Shown here: positions 56,131 to 62,536 of the stretch, in pieces
Layout of the letters: each line of letters starts with the position of its first letter
Position numbering within the stretch: position 1 is the first letter of the stretch
DNA from: Candidatus Nitricoxidireducens bremensis
GTDB taxonomy: Bacteria; Pseudomonadota; Gammaproteobacteria; Burkholderiales; Rhodocyclaceae
Assembly (NCBI GenBank): GCA_030247725.1
Contig: JAOTRT010000016.1
Location: 1 to 62,536 of the forward strand
Reading direction: 5' to 3'
Length of the DNA stretch: 62,536 bases
Made by a program: the position numbers and the translations under genes
Notes under the pieces: model-generated
Told to the model about the DNA's origin: nothing
The model's input: only the letters and a program-made list of their open reading frames with translations
Database searches by the model: none

Positions 56131-57453
56131 TTGAAAATCACCGTCATCGGTACCGGCTACGTCGGCCTGGTCAGCGGCACCTGTCTCGCCGACGTCGGCA
56201 ACGACGTGCTTTGCCTCGATGTCGACGCGGCGAAAATCCGCATCCTCAACGAAGGCGGCATCCCCATCTACGAGCCGGGCCTGGAAGCCATGGTGGCGCG
56301 CAACAAGGCTGCCGGCCGCCTGCGCTTCACCACCTCCGTCGAGGAAGCCGTCGCCCACGGCGCCATCCAGTTCATCGCCGTCGGCACCCCGCCCGACGAG
56401 GACGGTTCCGCCGATCTGCAATACGTGCTGGCCGCGGCCCGCAACGTCGGCCGCCACATGACCGGCTACAAGGTCGTGGTGGACAAGTCCACCGTGCCGG
56501 TCGGCACCGCCGACAAGGTGCGCGCCGCCATCGCCGACGAACTCAAGCAGCGTGGTGCCGACATCCCCTACAGCGTCGTCTCCAACCCGGAATTCCTCAA
56601 GGAAGGTGCGGCGGTGGACGACTTCATGAAGCCCGACCGCATCGTCGTCGGCGTGGACGACGCCAAGGCCGCCGAGCAGATGCGCCAGCTCTACGCGCCT
56701 TTCCAGCGCAATCACGAGCGCCTCATCGTCATGGACGTGAAGAGCGCCGAACTGACCAAGTACGCCGCCAACGCCATGCTGGCGACGCGCATCTCCTTCA
56801 TGAACGAACTGGCCCGCCTCGCCGAGAAGCTGGGCGCCGACATCGAACTGGTGCGCCAGGGCATAGGCTCCGACCCGCGCATCGGCTACCACTTCCTCTA
56901 CCCCGGCTGCGGCTACGGCGGCTCCTGCTTCCCGAAGGACGTGCAGGCCCTGGCGCGCACCGCCAGCGAGGCCGGTCAGGACCTGCTGATCCTCAACGCC
57001 GTGGAAGCCGCCAACGAGGCCCAGAAGCAGGTGCTGCCGGCCAAGATCGTCGCCCGCTTCGGCGCCGACCTGTCCGGCAAGACCTTCGCCCTCTGGGGCC
57101 TGGCCTTCAAGCCCAACACCGACGACATGCGCGAGGCGCCTTCCCGCGTGCTGATCGGCGAGTTGCTGGCCCGCGGCGCCAAGGTGCGCGCCTACGACCC
57201 GGTGGCCATGCACGAAGCCCAGCGCATCTACGGCGACGATGCCCGCATCGCCTACGCCGATACGCCGATGGGAGCCCTAGATGGCGCGGATGCCCTGGCC
57301 ATCGTCACCGAGTGGAAGGAATTCCGCAGCCCCGATTTCGAAGCCATCAAGGGCAAGCTCAAGACGCCCGTGGTCTTCGACGGCCGCAACCTCTACGACC
57401 CGGCCCAGCCGCGCGCCGCCGGCCTGGAATACTTCGCCATCGGCCGTCCATGA
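56131..57453 (+). CDS. ugd: UDP-glucose 6-dehydrogenase
   Basis: NAD-dependent enzyme of 440 residues oxidising UDP-glucose to UDP-glucuronate, used for capsule, exopolysaccharide or LPS sugars. Nucleotide motif [16 protein letters not shown] at the N-terminus, [22 protein letters not shown], and catalytic Cys in [14 protein letters not shown]. It starts with TTG at 56131, supported by GAGGGG that overlaps the lapB stop; no ATG is near. The stop overlaps hldA in ATGA. Confidence 0.96.
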   Translation: MKITVIGTGYVGLVSGTCLADVGNDVLCLDVDAAKIRILNEGGIPIYEPGLEAMVARNKAAGRLRFTTSVEEAVAHGAIQFIAVGTPPDEDGSADLQYVLAAARNVGRHMTGYKVVVDKSTVPVGTADKVRAAIADELKQRGADIPYSVVSNPEFLKEGAAVDDFMKPDRIVVGVDDAKAAEQMRQLYAPFQRNHERLIVMDVKSAELTKYAANAMLATRISFMNELARLAEKLGADIELVRQGIGSDPRIGYHFLYPGCGYGGSCFPKDVQALARTASEAGQDLLILNAVEAANEAQKQVLPAKIVARFGADLSGKTFALWGLAFKPNTDDMREAPSRVLIGELLARGAKVRAYDPVAMHEAQRIYGDDARIAYADTPMGALDGADALAIVTEWKEFRSPDFEAIKGKLKTPVVFDGRNLYDPAQPRAAGLEYFAIGRP

Positions 57454-58376
57454 AGGTTCCGGACACCTCCGCCGCCCGCGTCCTCGTCGTCGGCGACGTG
57501 ATGCTGGACCGTTACTGGTTCGGCGACGTGTCGCGCATTTCGCCCGAGGCGCCGGTGCCGGTGGCCAAAATCGAGCGCACCGAGGAGCGCCCGGGCGGTG
57601 CCGCCAACGTGGCGCGCAACGTGGCGGCGCTGGGTGCCAAGGCGGCCCTGCTGTCCGTTGTCGGCGCCGACGAGCCGGGGCAGGTCCTGGCCCGACTGCT
57701 GCGCGAGAGCGACATCGACGCCAGCCTCCACGAGGACGCCGGCCTCGCCACCACGGTCAAGCTGCGCGTCGTCGCGCGTCAGCAGCAGCTGCTGCGCATC
57801 GACTTCGAGAACGCGCCCGACCACGAGGTGCTCAAGGCCAAGCTCGCTGAATACGCCGAGCGTCTGCCCCAGTGCGACGTGGTGATCCTGTCGGATTACG
57901 GCAAGGGCGGCCTCGCCCACATCGCCGAGATGATCCGGCTGGCCCGCGCTGCCGGCAAGCCGGTACTGGTGGACCCCAAGGGCGAGGACTACGCCCGCTA
58001 CGCCGGGGCCACCGTCCTGACGCCGAACCGTTCCGAATTGCGTCAGGTGGTCGGCCGCTGGGCCGACGACGCGGAGCTGGCCGCCAAGGCCCAGAAGCTG
58101 CGCGCCGACCTGGGCCTGGAGGCCCTGCTGGTCACCCGCTCGGAGGAGGGCATGACCCTGTTCCGCGAGCGCGGCGCCGAGCATGAGCCCGCCCTGGCGC
58201 GGGAAGTCTTCGACGTCAGCGGTGCCGGCGACACGGTCATCGCCACCCTGGCGGTCATGATGGCGGCGGGGCAGGACATGGCGGTCGCCATGCGTCTGGC
58301 CAACCGGGCCGCGGGTGTCGTGGTCGCCAAACTCGGCACGGCGACGTGCTCCCTCGCTGAACTGCAAGCAGCCTAG
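57450..58376 (+). CDS. hldA: D-glycero-beta-D-manno-heptose-7-phosphate kinase
   Basis: 308-residue PfkB-type sugar kinase equal to the N-terminal half of E. coli HldE/RfaE. Features: [50 protein letters not shown], and the catalytic [15 protein letters not shown]. The cytidylyltransferase half is absent, so HldC must be encoded elsewhere. It feeds the ADP-heptose path for the LPS core and is followed by hldD. Confidence 0.94.
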   Translation: MKVPDTSAARVLVVGDVMLDRYWFGDVSRISPEAPVPVAKIERTEERPGGAANVARNVAALGAKAALLSVVGADEPGQVLARLLRESDIDASLHEDAGLATTVKLRVVARQQQLLRIDFENAPDHEVLKAKLAEYAERLPQCDVVILSDYGKGGLAHIAEMIRLARAAGKPVLVDPKGEDYARYAGATVLTPNRSELRQVVGRWADDAELAAKAQKLRADLGLEALLVTRSEEGMTLFRERGAEHEPALAREVFDVSGAGDTVIATLAVMMAAGQDMAVAMRLANRAAGVVVAKLGTATCSLAELQAA

Positions 58377-58388
58377 AAAGAGAAAATC

Positions 58389-59384
58389 ATGTCGTACTAC
58401 GTCGTCACCGGAGCCTGCGGCTTCATCGGTTCCAACATCGTCAAGGCCCTCAACGACCGCGGCATCACCAACGTCATCGCCGTGGACAACCTCAAGAAGG
58501 CCGACAAGTTCAAGAACCTGGTGGACTGCGAGATCGCCGACTACCTGGACAAACACGAATTCGTCCAGCTCGTCGAGGAAGGCTATTTCGACGGCGCCAT
58601 GGAAGCGATCTTCCATGAGGGCGCCTGCTCCGACACCATGGAAACCGACGGCCACTACATGATGGCCAACAACTACCGCTATTCCCTGTCGTTGCTGGAT
58701 TTCTGCCTCGACCAGGAGGTGCCCTACCTCTACGCCTCCAGCGCTTCGGTGTACGGCGGCGGTAGCGTGTTCAAGGAGGAACGCTCCTTCGAGGCGCCGT
58801 TGAACGTTTACGGCTACTCCAAGTTCCTCTTCGACCAGGTGGTGCGCCGCCGTTTCGCCGAAGCCAATTCCCAGATCGTCGGCTTCCGCTACTTCAACGT
58901 CTATGGTCCCCGCGAGCAGCACAAGGGCCGTATGGCCTCGGTGGCCTTCCACCACTTCAACCAGTACCGGGCCGAAGGCAAGGTCAAGCTGTTCGAAGGC
59001 TGCGACGGTTACGGCAACGGCACCCAGAGCCGCGACTTCGTTTTCATCGACGACGTGGTGAAGGTGAACCTCCATTTCCTCGACCACCCGGACAGCTCCG
59101 GCATCTTCAACCTAGGCACCGGCCGCGCCCAGCCCTTCAACGACGTCGCCACATCAACGGTGAACGCCTGCCGCGCCCTGGAGGGCAAGCCGGCCCTGTC
59201 CCTGGCCGAGATGGTGGAGCAGGGCATCCTCGAATACATTGCCTTCCCCGAGGCGTTGAAGGGCAAGTACCAGAGCTATACCCGGGCCGACATCTCGGCC
59301 CTGCGCGCCGCCGGCTACGAGGACGAATTCGCCACCGTGGAGCAGGGCGTGGCGAAGTACGTGCAGCATCTCGCCGCGAAGTAG
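58389..59384 (+). CDS. hldD: ADP-L-glycero-D-manno-heptose 6-epimerase
   Basis: Short-chain dehydrogenase-type epimerase of 331 residues that makes the final ADP-heptose for the LPS inner core. Nucleotide motif [52 protein letters not shown], and the catalytic Tyr-x3-Lys in [18 protein letters not shown]. It is the last gene of the lapB-ugd-hldA-hldD run. After it base composition and gene type change sharply. Confidence 0.97.
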   Translation: MSYYVVTGACGFIGSNIVKALNDRGITNVIAVDNLKKADKFKNLVDCEIADYLDKHEFVQLVEEGYFDGAMEAIFHEGACSDTMETDGHYMMANNYRYSLSLLDFCLDQEVPYLYASSASVYGGGSVFKEERSFEAPLNVYGYSKFLFDQVVRRRFAEANSQIVGFRYFNVYGPREQHKGRMASVAFHHFNQYRAEGKVKLFEGCDGYGNGTQSRDFVFIDDVVKVNLHFLDHPDSSGIFNLGTGRAQPFNDVATSTVNACRALEGKPALSLAEMVEQGILEYIAFPEALKGKYQSYTRADISALRAAGYEDEFATVEQGVAKYVQHLAAK

Positions 59385-59720
59385 ATTCGGTAAGTCAAAA
59401 CCGTCTGATGGCGTCGGCTCGCGGCGCCGGCCGCGACAGGCCGGGCCGCCGCCTCATGCGCTCCCGCCCCTTCGGGGTTCCCGCGTCGTCGACGCGCCGG
59501 CCGGCCGGCCGCTAAACTCGCCTTCGGCTCGGACAACGCGGCCGGACTTCCCCGTCCAGCACGCCGCCGCCGCCGCGGCGGTCGCGAAATCGGCGACAAC
59601 CTGGCCTGTCACGGCCGTTGTTCGGCCGAAGCCGTCATTCGGATCGGCCAGACGGCCCCTCGGCTACCGGCCAGAGGCGATCACGGCAACGCGTCGACCG
59701 GGCTACAAATGCCGGGCACG
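59385..59720. other. Gene-free, very G+C-rich spacer at the island boundary
   Basis: 336 bases without a credible gene. The sequence is dominated by G+C-rich inverted repeats (for example CGCGTCG/CGACGCG near 59483 and a CCGCCGCCGCCGCGGCGG run near 59563-59582). It separates the convergent hldD and the low-G+C gene pair to its right. No T-tract terminator, tRNA or obvious attachment site is seen, although it marks the composition change. Confidence 0.55.
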
Positions 59721-60716
59721 TTAAAGACCAAATGCCCAAATCCTACCAATCCCATTCGTCATTTCTGAATTATAGAGTTGGGGCTCCGCGTAAATTGCGT
59801 TAATCGCGCGGTGTTCGCGACAGGCCATTAGTGCACCGATCGACTGCAGCTTGGTGCTGTTGGCCGCCACGATTATGTTAAAGGCATCTTTATGGCGATT
59901 GTAAATCTCTCGGATCGCATCCCTGACAGCCAAGTAGTCCCGTGATCCTGCGACATACTTTTCGCCAAAGTCAATGACGTGTGCATAGTCCTGCCCCAGT
60001 CGCCCAACAATGAAGTCGGACAAACGTGGCGCATCATCTCTGTATTGTTCAGTACCTTGACCGATCAAGAGCACCTTGCTCGGTTCCGTATTTCGGATAG
60101 TAATCTGCATTCGCTCCTGCTCGTGCCCAACAATTACAACAAGCAAAGTTTTTCTGGATGAATTTTGCCGGCCATTGAATCCTGGAATAGACACGAGTCG
60201 TTTCACACCCTTCGAGAGCCAACCTAGGTTCGGTGTCTCAGTGTCGTAGGAACTGGGCTCGGTGTATAGGACGTAAAGGCTTGCCCCACTATTGACGCGG
60301 TGAAGGTAATCAAGGAGAACCCAAAGGCGATCCTTTGGGAACACGCTAGCATCGACCACAATGTTTTCAATGCTAAGGTGAATAGTCTCACCTAGAGCAT
60401 CGTGCACCTTGCGTATCATGGGGATCAACTCGTCCCGTTCCACTTGAATGGAAACAGGTGCCCTGCCGATGGCCCTGCCTAGACGGTCAATTAATTCGTA
60501 AAAACACGCTTTGTAATTCGCCTTGCGCTCGATTGATTTTGTTGTGCCGATAACGATCGCGTGCGTAAGTGACAGCCGAGTCAAATCATGATTCGTCACG
60601 CCATATGCTCTTTGCTCGTAGCTCGCGTGGCATACAAACAACGTATTGCCTGTAAGCGCTACCCCTTCCTTCAGTCGGCTCGTAAACTCAATCGGTGCGC
60701 TTAGTTTTGGAATCAC
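59721..60716 (-). CDS. Partner protein of ORC-like ATPase, unrecognised family
   Basis: 331 residues, soluble, no signal peptide. I do not recognise the family. The hydrophobic pattern suggests alternating strands and helices of a Rossmann-like fold: TLFVCHASYEQRA, HAIVIGTTKSI, LLVVIVGHEQERMQI, VLLIGQGTEQYRD, then a C-terminal FNIIVAANSTKLQSIGALMA and INAIYAEPQLYN. The last pattern weakly recalls nucleotide-sensing CARF/SAVED-like domains, but that is a guess. It starts with GTG overlapping the ATPase stop by 4 bp. Base composition is about half G+C, unlike the rest of the window. Confidence 0.75.
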   Translation of the reverse strand: MIPKLSAPIEFTSRLKEGVALTGNTLFVCHASYEQRAYGVTNHDLTRLSLTHAIVIGTTKSIERKANYKACFYELIDRLGRAIGRAPVSIQVERDELIPMIRKVHDALGETIHLSIENIVVDASVFPKDRLWVLLDYLHRVNSGASLYVLYTEPSSYDTETPNLGWLSKGVKRLVSIPGFNGRQNSSRKTLLVVIVGHEQERMQITIRNTEPSKVLLIGQGTEQYRDDAPRLSDFIVGRLGQDYAHVIDFGEKYVAGSRDYLAVRDAIREIYNRHKDAFNIIVAANSTKLQSIGALMACREHRAINAIYAEPQLYNSEMTNGIGRIWAFGL

Positions 60717-62428
60717 AGTAACGAACCTTGATTGGCGTCGCTCACCTTACGTATGGCCTTGAGAAACTGCTCAGTATCCGTCGCCGCAATACCGAGCATC
60801 GATTTGCTAATCTCGTAGCGGCCTTGCAATTTGGTGCCGATGCCAACCTGGGGCACCAAGCGGCGGTTCAACATAAACGTCGGCAACCGCTCGCCCCCAC
60901 CTGATTTGCTCGTGTAGTCAATTGATCTCCGCTGCAATACTGATTCACGGACTGCCATATCTAAAAGACATTTCTCAAAGCTATCGTTAGGCAACTCATC
61001 TCGAATTGCGATAGCAATTACCTCCGGATCGTTACTATCCGATAGGAGGCGAGCCTGAAAGTACCGACAAAGGCTGTTCGCAAGATTTATGAGATGCTCG
61101 CTGGTAATAACGTGCTCTTTTCGTCCAAGGCTGCTCACATCACCGGAACTACCTAGGCTTCGGAACATGTCCTTCGACCATTCACGGATCGCCTTATTTT
61201 GCTTTTCCGCCCCAATTGGCTTTCCCGATGCGGGCGACCATCCGTCGGCCAGAGCCAAATCTACTATCCCGCTGCATAGTTCCAAGAACTGTCGGAAGAT
61301 GCCAGATGAAAGATCAATGACGGTAGATCTTCCGGCATACCTGTGTGAGATTTTCCTCTTCGCGAGGAGGCGGAAATATTTTGCATTTCCTTGCTTGGTC
61401 CAATAGCTGTCAAACGTATTCGGGCGTTCGGACGGTTGAAGACCATCATACTCATCCAGTGCGAGCTCTTTGGCCTCTTCCCGCAACTTCTTCCCGTATC
61501 CCCAGCTATCCAATAAACCTGACAGCGTCATGGAACTAGGCCATGAAGATATACGCATCCGTCGCTCGAAGATCGCTTCGACAGCTTTGACATAATTGCC
61601 GGCCTTGTCCTCTGTTTCTAGCCCACCGTCGACCCAGTCCAGCCGCACAAAGTTGTAATCATCGCCCTCACGATAAGTCCTCCCGTCGCCTGCCAAGAAT
61701 GCCTTCTGACCTTCCGACATTATCCCGAACTTGTAGCAAATGACATCATGCCGACGAGCCGATGCCGCAGAGAAGAAAAGTGACTGCTGTTCAGCATTGA
61801 GCTGATCAAAATCGTCAATCAATAGAAAGAACGGGACCTGCAAATCCAGTACCGTCCTATATTGATCAAGTAATGAAAACAGACTGCCCTTAAGGGTCAG
61901 CCAGGGATTGAAGGTAGTCGGCACTCCTCCTGGAAGCAGCGATGAGACATGTTCCTTTGCAGCGTCCAATTGCAGCTCAATTTCTCGAACGAGATTTCGA
62001 AAGAACTTATTCGAGGGAGAATCAGCGACCGTTTCCGGAAGACGCAGAGTTTTTGCGGTGTGAACCTTCAGGTCATGGTCCACGGTTTCCGCCTGCCCTT
62101 CTTGCACTGCGAGCAGGTGAAGTGCAGAAAAGAAGCGCCCCAAAATGTACAAACAGGACAGATGATCAAACAACGATAGACGCCGGGACTGATGATCAAC
62201 TGAATCTAGGTCAGAACGGTTAAGCCCCGCATTAGTAAGGCAGCAGTAGATTCCGAACGGAGTAGTAGCCTTAGCTAGCAGACGCCGAACAGGTGTGCCA
62301 GGCTCGTGTTCCAGAAGAAGGGAATTCTGCACCTCGAACGAAAAATATCTAAGCAGCATTGTCTTGCCAGTGCCGCGCTGCCCCTCTACCACCGTCTCTA
62401 CATGATTCTTTAGGGAAGGCCTGAACAA
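60713..62428 (-). CDS. ORC/Cdc6-like AAA+ ATPase, 5' end at contig edge
   Basis: 571 residues from a TTG start. Walker A is GQRGTGKT region (G16-x4-G21-K22-T23). Walker B is FLLIDDFD (201-208), introduced by a long strand VLDLQVPFF. A later AGRSTVIDLSSGIFRQFLEL stretch looks like the sensor-2/lid region of ORC-type ATPases. No nuclease or protease motif is visible. The reading frame continues upstream through the terminal repeat to its end, so the true start may be missing. Sample lines count near 53 percent G+C against about 70 percent in the ugd region. It overlaps its partner by 4 bp; transfer and a defence role are inferred. Confidence 0.8.
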   Translation of the reverse strand: MFRPSLKNHVETVVEGQRGTGKTMLLRYFSFEVQNSLLLEHEPGTPVRRLLAKATTPFGIYCCLTNAGLNRSDLDSVDHQSRRLSLFDHLSCLYILGRFFSALHLLAVQEGQAETVDHDLKVHTAKTLRLPETVADSPSNKFFRNLVREIELQLDAAKEHVSSLLPGGVPTTFNPWLTLKGSLFSLLDQYRTVLDLQVPFFLLIDDFDQLNAEQQSLFFSAASARRHDVICYKFGIMSEGQKAFLAGDGRTYREGDDYNFVRLDWVDGGLETEDKAGNYVKAVEAIFERRMRISSWPSSMTLSGLLDSWGYGKKLREEAKELALDEYDGLQPSERPNTFDSYWTKQGNAKYFRLLAKRKISHRYAGRSTVIDLSSGIFRQFLELCSGIVDLALADGWSPASGKPIGAEKQNKAIREWSKDMFRSLGSSGDVSSLGRKEHVITSEHLINLANSLCRYFQARLLSDSNDPEVIAIAIRDELPNDSFEKCLLDMAVRESVLQRRSIDYTSKSGGGERLPTFMLNRRLVPQVGIGTKLQGRYEISKSMLGIAATDTEQFLKAIRKVSDANQGSLL

Positions 62429-62536
62429 GTAGCAACAGATGAAGGCGACGAGCGCGATTCCTGCCGAGGGCTTTGAAATGGCGGCGAAATTCGCCCCACG
62501 GGGCGCAACTCGCAGGCCGTTTCCGGCCTATGGGCA
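62411..62536. repeat. Right copy of 126-bp terminal inverted repeat
   Basis: Exact reverse complement of bases 1-126. Read on the minus strand it supplies the same in-frame peptide (GIALVAFICCYLFRPSL) to the ATPase as the left copy supplies to kdpD. The codons near the junction (ttg ttc agg cct tcc cta) resemble the low-G+C ATPase gene more than the kdpD gene. Confidence 0.95.

Noticed and set aside
59618..59803. 61-codon ORF in the spacer after hldD
   Set aside because: Arg/Ser-rich product without ribosome site that overlaps the opposite-strand partner gene; probably a chance frame.

Overview
The window is 62.5 kb of G+C-rich DNA that looks like one chromosomal contig of a betaproteobacterium, most likely a Rhodocyclales-type denitrifier. 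This placement is inferred from gene content and order (ompA-ubiG-gph beside gyrA-serC-pheA-hisC-tyrA, then aroA/cmk-rpsA-ihfB-lapA-lapB-ugd-hldA-hldD), not from a database search. I see no rRNA, tRNA, CRISPR array, transposase, integrase or phage gene. The first 126 bases and the last 126 bases are exact reverse complements, so both ends stop in the same repeat and the genes there are cut or chimeric.

Left part (1-9 kb): a truncated kdpD, kdpE and kup form an overlapping potassium-sensing and uptake operon. A PAS histidine kinase, a secreted erythromycin-esterase-family protein and the sodium/proton antiporter NhaD, with a long structured leader, follow. From 9 to 14.3 kb a minus-strand operon encodes an anaerobic respiratory module: small exported protein, membrane-anchored five-haem cytochrome, Tat-exported molybdopterin oxidoreductase, four-cluster ferredoxin subunit and TorD-like chaperone. 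Just upstream of it lies a complete AmmeMemoRadiSam triad.

Middle part (17-35 kb): a DUF4010 membrane protein, a VapBC-type toxin-antitoxin pair with a palindromic operator, ispDF-thpR, a cNMP-binding protein and an AI-2E-type exporter. Next comes a trehalose block: a membrane-anchored OtsA with an extracytoplasmic sensor-like N-terminus, OtsB and a GH15 hydrolase. On the minus strand, ompR-envZ-truncated globin runs straight into a type IIG restriction-methylation gene and a string of tiny toxin-antitoxin-like genes. The type IIG gene carries two copies, in opposite orientation, of a roughly 70-bp palindromic element with an identical 38-bp core and covarying arms. Both copies keep the reading frame. 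I consider this the most unusual local signal.

Right part (35-59.4 kb): housekeeping genes for ubiquinone, DNA gyrase, serine and aromatic amino acids, ribosomal protein S1, IHF and LPS heptose synthesis. Between tyrA and a fused aroA-cmk gene sits an opposite-strand signalling operon: an HD-GYP response regulator, a FIST (NosP-like) sensor and a NahK-like hybrid kinase. It reads as a nitric-oxide to cyclic-di-GMP circuit.

Right end (59.4-62.5 kb): after a very G+C-rich, gene-free spacer, base composition falls to about half G+C. Two overlapping genes follow, an ORC/Cdc6-like AAA+ ATPase and a partner of unrecognised family. This pair looks horizontally acquired and is my best candidate for an undescribed defence or signalling system.
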